A stretch of 11,674 nt of DNA from Baffinella frigidus (lineage: Eukaryota > Cryptophyceae > Cryptomonadales > Baffinellaceae): contig MU646410.1 in the NCBI GenBank assembly GCA_026770585.1, positions 759,653 through 771,326 on the forward strand. The letters run 5' to 3'. Of this stretch, positions 1 through 5,669 are shown piece after piece. Made by a program: the position numbers and the translations under genes. A model generated the notes under the pieces. The model saw only the letters and a program-made list of their open reading frames with translations. It was not told the origin of the DNA and did no database searches. The number at the start of each line of letters is the position of its first letter. Position 1 is the stretch's first letter.

Positions 1-40
1 CCCCACCGCCACTCTCCCAGAGGGAGGGCTGCGCTCTGGT

Positions 41-61
41 GGCGGGGCGGGGCGGGGCCCC
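41..61 (+). repeat. G-run tract, potential G-quadruplex
   Basis: Several closely spaced runs of three to four G separated by single C bases are visible, running into CCCCGCC. The pattern could form a G-quadruplex on the + strand. No function is implied by position. Confidence 0.4.
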
Positions 62-195
62 GCCGCCATGCCAGGGGGAGGGCTGCGGGTGGGTGGCGTG
101 GCGGAGGGTGTGGGCGGAGAGGGCGGACAGGGGACTCAGCGGGGGCGTGTGTGCGGGGTACTCCCCCCGTGATCGTATCGTTGACTAGCCATGCT

Positions 196-275
196 TGGTG
201 TAGGGTGTAGGGTGTAGGGTGTAGGGTGTAGGGTGCAGGGTGCAGGGTGTATGGTGTAGGGTGTAGGGTGCAGGG
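196..275 (+). repeat. 7-bp tandem repeat, TGTAGGG/TGCAGGG
   Basis: About eleven head-to-tail heptamers, mostly TGTAGGG with TGCAGGG and TGTATGG variants. The unit differs from the plant/algal telomere unit TTTAGGG by one base, so this may be a degenerate interstitial telomere-like tract. It lies in non-coding DNA. Confidence 0.85.
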
Positions 276-365
276 CGTTGAAGGACTCCACTGCCTGGTG
301 GGGTCCTTCCACTCTGCCAGATCCTGCAACTTTGACACCACAACTCTGTCAGAGTTGTAGGAGTA

Positions 366-399
366 CCCCGCACAACAAGTGGAGGCTTGTTGTGCGGGG
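366..399. repeat. Perfect 14-bp stem hairpin
   Basis: CCCCGCACAACAAG at 366-379 and its exact reverse complement at 386-399 flank a 6-nt loop. The neighbouring CAACTCTG/CAGAGTTG pair (about 341-358) is a second small palindrome. No T-run follows it and the setting is eukaryotic, so it is not called a terminator. Confidence 0.8.
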
Positions 400-1036
400 A
401 ACTCCCACCGCCACTCTGCCTGAGGGAGCGCTGCGGGCGGGTCGAGCAGTTGTACCAAGAGCCAAGCAGGAAGAGGGTGTTAGCACACAGGGAATAACGG
501 AGGGCGGGGCTGCGCTGCGGGGGGTTGTGTGTGGGGTACTCCCGTGGTTCTATTACCAACTGTCTATTGCTGCAGCGTTGAAGGACCTTGCGCACTGTCT
601 GCGGCGAAATTGACTTAGAACTGACCTCATGGGAGCCTCATGACCTGTGGTTCTTGAGACCCTCTGGGCGTCGCGAAGAACGTGACAGGATGCCCCCGAG
701 GGTTCAGAGATGTTCATGGCTTGATGATTATTGGTGTTTGGTGCTTTGTATATGCTGTCGAGCGAGGACGTGACACACGTTTAAAGGATTTTAATTTTTT
801 TTATCTGAATCCAAAGGGAAATGGACTTTGAAAATGAAAAAGCTGAGGCCGGGTTGCTCAATAGCGGTACAATCAACATCGCCTCTCATTTCTACCTCAC
901 CATAAAGAGAGGAAGTGTTTTGCGCTTGCATCGCCCCTAATGTGTTATCTTAGAGTGTCTCGGATCTCTAGGCGAGGACCACTTAGTACTATTTGACGCT
1001 TGAATCGCCTTAGAGTGTTTCGCCCCCACGCTTCAG

Positions 1037-1099
1037 ATCCAGCCCATTTCCGCGGGAGACGGACCAGGACTGCGATTGGTGTTCTTTCTCCAAGGCTAA
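1037..1099 (+). pseudogene. Broken duplicate of activase exon 1
   Basis: The sequence following CTTCAG at 1031-1036 translates as [20 protein letters not shown] and then a TAA stop. The true exon 89 bp downstream reads [20 protein letters not shown] and continues into the CxxxCxxC motif. Both copies follow similar pyrimidine-rich acceptors ending CTTCAG. Sixteen of 20 residues agree, yet ten of the 14 differing codons are synonymous only. This suggests that the copy was once under protein-level selection or came from a paralogue. It breaks at the first cluster cysteine, where small gaps are needed to continue the alignment. A retained or alternative exon is possible but would truncate the protein before its iron-sulfur site. 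Confidence 0.75.
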
Positions 1100-1125
1100 A
1101 CCTGACCGTTTCCCCCAACCTTCAG

Positions 1126-1250
1126 ATTCAGCCGATGTCAGCAGTGGACGGGCCGGGGTTACGTTCGGTGGTGTTTCTCCAAGGGTGCAACCTCAACTGC
1201 GGGCACTGTCACAACCCATCAACCATTCCGAGAGACGCCGCCGACGCAAG
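1126..1250 (+). CDS. Activase exon 1 (recognised part): cluster-binding motif
   Basis: Encodes [13 protein letters not shown] followed by a [11 protein letters not shown] motif. The three cysteines (codons at 1186, 1198 and 1207) match the radical-SAM CxxxCxxC. The acceptor is TTCAG at 1121-1125. The ATG at 1135 is unlikely to be the start, because in homologues this position is an internal residue of a P-F/M-S-x-V-D-G-P-G segment, so an upstream exon is expected. I place the donor at 1250/1251 (AAG|GTCATC), because its phase 2 matches exon 2. A second possible donor, GTAACC at 1272, does not keep the exon 2 frame. Confidence 0.85.
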
Positions 1251-1485
1251 GTCATCTCCAGCTGTGCGGCAGTAACCTTGCTCTGGTCCGTCGCTTTGGG
1301 GGTCGAGGGGTTATGGTTTGGGGTTTAGCTTTTTTTGGGGGGGGGTGAGGCTTGAGGGTGTCTAAGGTACAGAGCTGGAGACCGTCCTTTGCCTTCACTC
1401 TCACTAGCCCCGCGTGGCAAGGCCTCAAACACACCAGTAAGTACCTCCTTGGAGAGAGAGAGAGAGAGAGTGTGTGTGTGTGTGC

Positions 1486-1523
<38 letters not shown>

Positions 1524-4500
1524 GTGTGTGTGTGTGTGAGAGAGAGAGCGCCGTCTGCCCTTTCGGGTTTCGGGCGTCGGGTTTCGGGTTCAAGGTTTCG
1601 GGTTTCGGGTTTCAGGGGACGTGCCAGCCTCATGAAGGCCGTAGAGAGCGCCAGAGAACTGTTTCATCTCCGTGAAAGTATTGATTAATTGCTTTTGGCG
1701 CAACGAAATTACTACATAAATTCTTTACTTTTGCTAGTATGACCCGACCGTGTAGTAAATTTCGTTGCCCAAAAGCAATTACTTAACACGTTTGCGGGAA
1801 TTAATTAATTAATTAATTAATTAATTGGACGCGGTGTGACGCATGGTGCTTGGAGGGCAGTTGGGAGACGGCTTCGTCGCTGGGGTACCAGCTTCTCCCG
1901 TACTCGCCCTTCCTCTCTGGGATCACCATCTCGGGCGGCGAGCCCACCCTGCAGGTAACGGTCCGTGTAACCGCCGTTGCATGTAACGGTCCTTGTCACC
2001 GCCGTTGCATGTAACGGTCCTTGTAACCGCCGCTGCATGTAACGGGCCTTGTAACCGCCGTTGCACGGTCCGTGTAACCGCCGCTCGGCGCCGTATCTAC
2101 TTAACCGAGGGGTCTGGGAAACGGGGCCCTCAGTTAAGTAGTTTCGGGTTTAGGGTTTAGAGTTCAGGGTTTAGGGTTTAGGGTTTCGGAGCTGTTTCAT
2201 ACGCAGGAAGTGTATGGAACGATTTGCGTGCAACAAAGTGCAGCCCCCCGGGTTCCAAGCTTTCGAAACCTCTCAGTCTACCGTACCACGAACTCGCCCC
2301 CAGATGGCCAAGCACCCACCTGCAAAGTGTTCCCCCTTCAACCCTCAACCCAGACTGAGAGGTTTCGAAAGTTTGGAACCCGGGGGCTGCACCTCGTTGC
2401 ACGCAAATCGTTCAAATATCTATCACACACCTGCTACGTGTTCCTCCCTAAGCCTAAACCCTAAACCCTCAACGTCGCACCGCAGGCCGCTTTCGTGGCG
2501 GACTTCGGCGCGTGGATGCGGGAGCAACCGCAATTCGCGCGCGCGACGCTAGCCGTGGACTCCAACGGCGCTGCTTCTCGCGACACGTGGCGCACTCTCC
2601 TGCCGGTGCGACCCGCCTTGAACCTTTTCCTCGCCTCTGCAGTGGTGTGTGCACCGCGTGAACGCACAGATATTTACCGTGAAGCAGAAAAAATGATGAG
2701 GCTTTTCTACAGAACAAGTTCCGGTGTCCGGCTATGCTGGGAGCTCGAAGAACCTGAAGGACCTGAAGGACCTAAAGTGCGGGTGCTGTTGGATGGGGTG
2801 CACTCATAGGTTCATAACCTTACAGTGTAGGTGCCCTTAACGCCTAGACACCCGCATGGACGGCAGGTGATAGACGGGGCGTTCATCTCTTTGAAAGCCG
2901 GGACCGAAGAGGGCTATCGCGACATCGCTGGAGCGGCGGTACTGCAAACGAAAATATATTGAATAAGTTACAGATTAAAACGAAAATCTATTGATTAAGT
3001 AACCGATTAATTGTGTTGTTGACGATAATCATTTGTCCGGTGCGCTGACGCGGTACCAATTAATGCGTATTTAATTGATAGATTTTCGTCTCCAGCGTAA
3101 ATAACCCAATAAATTATGATTCGCCTCCAACGTCTCCATCCATTATAATCTTAGATCCCAGCCTTCGCCCCTGCTCATCACTGCCTCCCTCTTTTGATAC
3201 TTGCTGTTATTTGTGGATCGGGTGTGTCGATTTGATTATGAGGTCGGACTTCTAGGCGAGGACCACTTAGTAGCCATAAGTCGCGAGGTCCACTTAGTTA
3301 CCATAAGTGGACCTGGCCTAGAGGCCAGCTCTCAGATTGTATGCGTTCGCTCCAAGCAAGGGGCAGTGTCTCGATGTTCTTCGGCTGAACACCTTTGCAT
3401 CAGGTGATGGAGAGTGTGGCACAGTCTCTGCAGCTGCTCTACGATGCCGGCAAGCTCTGGGAGGTCACTCACACTCAGCTCAAACTTCCACGCTAGCCTG
3501 AAAATCGCATCAATGTTTTGCCCCAGATGGTTTTCTCCTTTGAACCCCCCCCTTGCTGGTGGCGTTTAGGTTCTAGTCTTACACGGCCTGCACAGAAGGG
3601 AATACATGGTGGCAATAGTGGTTTCGATCCGTAAGAAACGCACTTTTCTCTCCGTGCTCACTCTTGTTTCCTGCGGGGCACCTAGCACCGCCCCAAGGGT
3701 GGTCCTATGCTCCTAGGCATAGGCCTACACTCAACTCAAACTTCCACGCAAGTCGGAAAGCCGCATCAATGTTTTACCCCTTTTTTCTCTCTCTGTGGGT
3801 CGATGCCCGCCTTCTCTGTGGGTCGAAATCCGCTCGATTTTGTTACCCTCAGGGGAAACCCTAAACCCAAAACGTTGAACCCTACACCAAGGTGCGCATT
3901 GTCGTCCTTCCGGGGGTCAACGATTCGCAGGGCCAACTTCTAGGTACCCCTCACACGCCCCTCGCTTCCCCCTTCTAGGTACCCTTCGCACGCGCCGCCC
4001 TGCCCCCGCAAAGACAGCATGCCGCCAGCCCATGCCAGAGATGAAGACCTTTATGACTACCAGCACGCCCGCCGTGCACCCCCACCGATGTCCTGACTGC
4101 ATGCACGCGTCCATAGGCCAACGGCCTGAAAATGGGGTAGTTAGGCGTACGGCATTGCCTAGGACCTCCTACCGTAGGCCGAGAGATCCTAGGACCAAAA
4201 AGTCTCGGCCTACGGTAGGAGGTCCTAGGCAATGCCGTAGGCCTAACTACCCCATTTTCAGGCCGTTACCCTATTAGCGTGCGATCCTCTGACGACCGTG
4301 CAACAACACGGCCAACATATATATCTACATATCTGCATGTAGGAGTGTGACCCTCTCACGACCATCATACGTCCCTTGCTGCCCCTGCAAAGACTGCATG
4401 CCACCAGCCCATATCAAGAAGAAGAAAAGTTCGTGGGGTTTCAAGGGTATGATGCACTTGATGAGCAAGCTTGCGACCTTCTGACGACCGTGCACCCCAC

Positions 4501-5160
4501 AGCGATGCGGGAGCTCTTGGAGCGTGTGGCTCCGGGGGCGCCTGTCTCTCTCGTTCCTTTCAGCCCCGTCGGCGTGGTGCGGTCCCTCCCCACACGAGGC
4601 TACCTACGCGAACAGAATAAATGTCGATTGTAAACTTGTGTAGTAATTTTCAGATGAAAAGCAGCGACTTTACACAGGTCCGACCGCTCAGCGGGCGGAA
4701 ACGTGATCATTTGCCCACAAAACTTTAAAAGTCCGTTTTATTCTGTTCGCCTGGGTAGCCTCGTGTGGCCATTTGCGTGCTGCTTGACCTGGGCCGGACA
4801 CTGCTCAGAACCGGCAAAAGCAGAAGAAAGCCCCGTCGTGCACATATAGGGGTACCTCGCTCATAACAAACTGCGCCCCCCTAGTACCCTACAGTAGTCT
4901 CATGCCTAGGGCCCTGTGGTGGTCCTAGGGGGGGGGCTGTTTCTTATGCGCGAGTTACCTCTGCACCGCAGGCTCCGTTTCCGGGTAAGCAAACGCCGTC
5001 GACAACCTTGCACCCCGAAACCCCTGAAACCCTGCCCTCAACCCTCTAAGACCCCTAACCACCCTAAAACCCCTCAACGACGCAGAGACCGAGCGCCGCG
5101 GGGATCAAGCCACCTTCCGAGGAAGCCATGCAGGAGGCTCGCCGACTCTATGCATCCTAG
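1126..5160 (+). CDS. Radical-SAM glycyl-radical-enzyme activase (YjjW/PflA type), 8 exons
   Basis: Proteins of this family use a 4Fe-4S cluster and S-adenosylmethionine to place a glycyl radical on a partner enzyme such as pyruvate formate-lyase or YjjI. Joining eight exons gives 223 residues plus stop from the first recognised codon, with intron phases 2, 0, 0, 0, 0, 1 and 0 all agreeing. Motifs in order are DGPGLR (8-13), CNLNCGHC (21-28, cluster cysteines 21, 25 and 28), SGGEP near 66-70, VDSNG near 94-98, SLKAG near 121-125, VLPGV near 163-167 and PFSPVGV near 193-199. The motif pattern and the LLP-to-DGA spacing resemble YjjW more than classical PflA, but I cannot exclude PflA. No ferredoxin-like insertion is present. 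The N-terminus, including any organelle transit peptide, is not found. The partner enzyme is absent from the window. Confidence 0.85.
1452..1549 (+). repeat. Compound GA/GT microsatellite
   Basis: Alternating blocks of (GA)n and (GT)n, roughly 98 bp. It produces long spurious open frames rich in Arg/Glu/Val/Cys on + and Ser/Leu/His/Thr on -, none of which is a gene. Confidence 0.95.
1562..1616 (+). repeat. Degenerate telomere-like TTTCGGG tract
   Basis: GGGTTTCGGG-type heptamers with variation, lying in activase intron 1. The unit differs from TTTAGGG by one base. It ends in TTTCAG, which could act as a cryptic acceptor. Confidence 0.8.
1686..1781. mobile_element. 96-bp foldback (MITE-like) element in intron 1
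   Basis: Terminal arms of about 31 bp at 1686-1716 and 1751-1781 are reverse complements with a few mismatches or gaps (TAATTGCTTTTGG at the tip, ACTACA at the inner end). There is no coding capacity. A TA or TTA target duplication is possible, but the AT-rich flank makes it ambiguous. Confidence 0.75.
1798..1826. repeat. (TTAA)n tetranucleotide repeat
   Basis: About seven perfect AATT/TTAA units directly follow the foldback element. TTAA is the target of piggyBac-type transposons, but nothing else points to one here. Confidence 0.9.
1861..1954 (+). CDS. Activase exon 2: SAM-binding GGE motif
   Basis: Encodes a segment ending in [12 protein letters not shown], the GGE motif that contacts the SAM amino group in radical-SAM proteins. 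The exon begins with one base completing the split codon from exon 1 (phase 2) and ends in phase 0 at CTGCAG|GTAACG. The donor lies directly at the start of a 28-bp minisatellite. Confidence 0.88.
1955..2085 (+). repeat. 28-bp minisatellite starting at the exon 2 donor
   Basis: About 4.7 head-to-tail units (starts at 1955, 1983, 2011 and 2039, with a partial at 2066). Each full unit begins GTAACGG, the same heptamer that forms the functional exon 2 donor, so three further donor-like sites follow in register. The last unit lacks the GTAA. It lies at the start of activase intron 2 (1955-2485). Confidence 0.92.
2097..2141. repeat. Short hairpin
   Basis: CTACTTAAC at the left and GTTAAGTAG at the right, with GAGGG/CCCTC extending the stem, flank a GC-rich loop. 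It is intronic. Confidence 0.75.
2142..2470. mobile_element. Foldback element bounded by inverted telomere-like repeats
   Basis: Near-perfect arms of about 62 bp at 2217-2279 and 2352-2413 (inner end AGAGGTTTCGAAA type) surround a spacer of about 72 bp. Outside them, TTTAGGG-type repeats (2142-2187) on the left face CCCTAAA-type repeats (2451-2470) on the right, so the whole block is one nested inverted repeat. It fills most of activase intron 2. No transposase is encoded. Confidence 0.8.
2486..2605 (+). CDS. Activase exon 3: VDSNG segment
   Basis: Forty codons in phase 0/0, from A-A-F-V-A-D-F to D-T-W-R-T-L-L-P, including the conserved VDSNG strand. The acceptor is CACCGCAG at 2478-2485 and the donor is CCG|GTGCGA. 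The open frame continues past the donor to about 2809, but that part lacks family similarity and contains a 9-bp tandem repeat. Confidence 0.87.
2606..2866 (+). other. Activase intron 3 (261 nt)
   Basis: Non-coding by homology although partly open. It contains three 9-bp ACCTGAAGG-type tandem units at about 2752-2776. The acceptor is CGGCAG at 2861-2866. Confidence 0.7.
2867..2938 (+). CDS. Activase exon 4: [10 protein letters not shown] segment
   Basis: Twenty-four codons in phase 0/0: [12 protein letters not shown], then [12 protein letters not shown]. It aligns with the DGAMxDLKA strand of PflA/YjjW proteins, retaining the Lys but with Ser (codon 2888-2890) at the usual Asp. The donor is GCG|GTACTG. 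Confidence 0.87.
2948..3089. mobile_element. Foldback element with duplicated left arm
   Basis: Left arm at about 2980-3013 and right arm at 3056-3089 share the tip ACGAAAATCTAT and an inner ATTAATTG, with internal mismatches. A 32-bp near-copy of the left arm (ACGAAAATATATTG...) sits directly upstream at 2948-2979, so the left end is tandemly duplicated. No coding capacity. Confidence 0.75.
3093..3164 (-). repeat. Dispersed repeat, copy 1
   Basis: The reverse complement of this segment (TAAGATTATAATG...GGCG...TTGGGTTAT) closely matches 11238-11331, where the block is present in the other orientation with a tandem extension. It lies in intron 4 of the activase gene. Confidence 0.75.
3251..3272 (+). 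repeat. 22-bp exact repeat of 967-988
   Basis: The segment beginning TCTAGGCGAGGACC is identical to 967-988 upstream of the gene. Similarity outside the core is weak. Confidence 0.85.
3286..3314. repeat. Hairpin, 11-bp perfect stem
   Basis: AGGTCCACTTA and its reverse complement flank a 7-nt loop, followed by a GGCCTAGAGGCC palindrome. It is intronic. Confidence 0.8.
3404..3463 (+). CDS. Activase exon 5: helical segment
   Basis: Twenty codons, [12 protein letters not shown] followed by YDAGKLWE, in phase 0/0. It matches the helix before the V-R-x-x-V-x-P-G strand in glycyl-radical activases (S-x-x-x-L-x-x-x-G-K-L-x-E pattern). The acceptor is CATCAG|GTG and the donor is GAG|GTCACT, the same type as the exon 1 donor. 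Confidence 0.82.
3464..3891 (+). other. Activase intron 5 (428 nt)
   Basis: Contains a direct repeat of about 53 bp (3471-3523 and 3728-3780; core CTCAAACTTCCACGC, then GCATCAATGTTTT) and two tandem CTCTGTGGGTCGA units (about 3789-3827). A CCCTAAACCC tract at 3857-3870 stands shortly before the acceptor CACCAAG at 3885-3891. The start of the direct repeat lies eight bases after the exon 5 donor. Confidence 0.75.
3892..3943 (+). CDS. Activase exon 6: [12 protein letters not shown] segment
   Basis: Seventeen codons plus one base (phase 1): [12 protein letters not shown], then QGQLL. The V-P/L-P-G-x-N/T-D motif is typical for PflA/YjjW proteins. The donor CTAG|GTACCCC is repeated 35 bp downstream. 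The phase 1 end is completed by the first two bases of exon 7, giving Ala. Confidence 0.86.
3944..4502 (+). other. Activase intron 6 (559 nt)
   Basis: Starts with a duplicated donor block (TTCTAGGTACCC at about 3938 and 3973), then a repeat of about 35 bp found at 4000-4035 and 4379-4414 (core GCAAAGACNGCATGCC), a large palindrome, and a GACGACCGTGCA motif at about 4291 that recurs immediately before the acceptor (about 4482-4502). Confidence 0.75.
4113..4274. mobile_element. 162-bp near-perfect palindrome (MITE-like)
   Basis: Two 72-bp arms (4113-4184 and 4203-4274) match at about 69 of 72 positions by eye and flank an 18-nt loop. The outer arms contain ACGGCCTGAAAATGGGG and the inner arms contain CCTAGGACCTCCTACC, which resembles interior motifs of the other foldback elements at 4847-5669. 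It lies in a transcribed intron and would fold into a long hairpin RNA. There is no coding capacity. Confidence 0.9.
4503..4576 (+). CDS. Activase exon 7: PFSPVGV segment
   Basis: Starts with two bases completing the Ala codon, then [17 protein letters not shown], then PFSPVGV. This matches the L-A-x-x-x-P-V-x-L-x-x-F-H-x-x-G-V strand near the C-terminus of activases, with Ser-Pro where His is common. The acceptor is CCCCACAG at 4495-4502. The donor is most likely GTG|GTGCGG at 4577; GGC|GTGGTG at 4574 would only drop one Val. Confidence 0.85.
4590..4767. mobile_element. 178-bp MITE, copy 1 (intron 7)
   Basis: The terminal inverted repeats are about 31 bp (CACACGAGGCTACC tip, GCGAACAGAATAAA inner part). 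A copy at 9541-9717 differs at only about seven positions by eye. It is inserted about 14 nt after the exon 7 donor. No clear target-site duplication and no coding capacity. Confidence 0.9.
4847..4971. mobile_element. Foldback element, GGGGTACCTCGC family, copy a
   Basis: The left end GGGGTACCTCGCTCATAA and right end TTATGCGCGAGTTACC are diverged inverted repeats. The interior carries CTACAGTAG, CCTAGGGCCCTGTGG and runs of C and G. It lies in activase intron 7. Related copies are at 5313, 5497, 7283 and 7662. Confidence 0.8.
5018..5085 (+). repeat. Degenerate CCCTAAA tract before exon 8 acceptor
   Basis: A run of CCCCTAAAACCC-like units that ends CCTCAACGACGCAG, supplying a pyrimidine-rich tract for the exon 8 acceptor. 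The end resembles that of intron 2 (CCCTCAACGTCGCA). Confidence 0.7.
5086..5160 (+). CDS. Activase exon 8: C-terminal helix and stop
   Basis: Twenty-four codons plus TAG at 5158-5160: [13 protein letters not shown], then [11 protein letters not shown]. This fits the P-x-x-E-x-x-x-x-A-R-x-L helix that ends these proteins. The protein ends somewhat early compared with typical homologues, which often continue for about ten residues. The last codons fall inside a block repeated at 5171-5770. Confidence 0.82.
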   Translation, partial: RPSAAGIKPPSEEAMQEARRLYAS

Positions 5161-5184
5161 CATCGCCCAGCATCGCCGACTGTA

Positions 5185-5285
5185 TCCCTTAAGTGACCAG
5201 TAGGCACATACGCCCTACGGTAGGGTCCTAGGACCTACCTAGGACCTCTTGGCCATCAAATTTGACGGCCTAGGCACTTAAGGGA
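5185..5285. mobile_element. 101-bp MITE with TA target duplication
   Basis: Ends TCCCTTAAGTG and CACTTAAGGGA are perfect inverted repeats, flanked on both sides by TA (5183-5184 and 5286-5287). Removing the element and one TA restores CGACTG-TA-CCGCCTAGC, which agrees with the related copy at 5672. TA duplication is typical of Tc1/mariner-type insertion. No coding capacity. Confidence 0.85.
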
Positions 5286-5312
5286 TACCGCCTAGCATCG
5301 TCTGGGAGCGTA

Positions 5313-5375
5313 AAGGGGTACCTCGCTCAAAAGAAACCACCCCCCCAGCGGTTTCTTATGAGCGAGGTACCCTTG
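5313..5375. mobile_element. Foldback element, GGGGTACCTCGC family, copy b (short)
   Basis: About 63 bp of nearly pure inverted repeat: GGGGTACCTCGCTC...AGAAACC meets GGTTTCTTATGAGCGAGG across a C-run, with the usual interior deleted. Confidence 0.85.
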
Positions 5376-5496
5376 TTGCATCGCCGACTGCATGCTTCCC
5401 AGCACCGTCTGGGAGCGTAGCAGCACATTCAGGGCTCCAAACCGCGCCGGCAGGCAGATGCAGGGACTTGCAGGCCCTAGGCACAAGGATGCTGTA

Positions 5497-5669
5497 CAGG
5501 GGTACCTCGCTCATAAGAAACCGCCCCCCCCTAGGACCCTACAGTAGGACCATGCCTAACCTCGCTCATAAGAAACCGCCCCCCCCCCCAGGACCACCAC
5601 AGGGCCCTAGACATAGACGTACTGTAGGATCCTAGGGGGGAGCGGTTTCTTATCAGCGAGGTACCCTTG
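5497..5669. mobile_element. Foldback element, GGGGTACCTCGC family, copy c (double left end)
   Basis: It begins CAGGGGTACCTCGC and ends GCGAGGTACCCTTG, flanked by TA at 5495-5496 and 5670-5671. A second left terminus (CCTCGCTCATAAGAAACCGC) occurs inside at about 5560-5580, so the element has three termini. The interior shares CTACAGTAGG and CCTAGG motifs with copy a. Confidence 0.85.

Larger units (their letters stand above)
1..999. other. Repeat-rich stretch, no exon recognised
   Basis: I could not recognise an exon here on either strand. The stretch has a G-rich start, near-repeats of a motif like CCGCCACTCT followed by GAGGGAG (about 5-30 and 409-432), a 7-bp tandem repeat and a hairpin, all listed separately. 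The motif GCGTTGAAGGAC occurs at about 276 and 576. From about 780 the base composition becomes more AT-rich. The missing N-terminal exon and promoter of the activase gene may lie here, but nothing marks them. Confidence 0.5.
1251..1860 (+). other. Activase intron 1 (610 nt)
   Basis: Non-coding. It contains a poly-G run near 1335-1346, a GA/GT microsatellite, a TTTCGGG-type telomere-like tract, a foldback element and a TTAA repeat, all listed separately. A short open stretch at 1631-1687 ([13 protein letters not shown]...) is tempting as an extra exon but is not needed to keep frame. The acceptor is GGGCAG at 1855-1860. Confidence 0.7.
2939..3403 (+). other. Activase intron 4 (465 nt)
   Basis: AT-richer than its neighbours and filled with an inverted-repeat element, a dispersed repeat and hairpins, listed separately. 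The acceptor is CATCAG at 3398-3403. Confidence 0.7.

Noticed and set aside
1135-1275. ATG at 1135 as the activase start with a short single-exon product
   Set aside because: The residues before it (IQP) align with the family and the open frame stops before the GGE motif, so it is one exon of a split gene.
1252-1675. Overlapping open frames on both strands
   Set aside because: They are produced by the GA/GT microsatellite and TTTCGGG repeats; composition is purely repetitive.
1631-1687. Extra activase exon ([13 protein letters not shown]...)
   Set aside because: Exons 1 and 2 already join in phase with a spacing usual for the family; inclusion would need unsupported splice sites.
1955-2085. 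CRISPR-like array (28-bp repeats)
   Set aside because: Units are head to tail with no spacers, and the context is a eukaryotic intron.
2606-2809. Continuation of exon 3 as coding to 2809
   Set aside because: Family similarity stops at LLP and resumes at VIDGA in exon 4 with matching phase; the continuation is a 9-bp repeat and non-conserved sequence.
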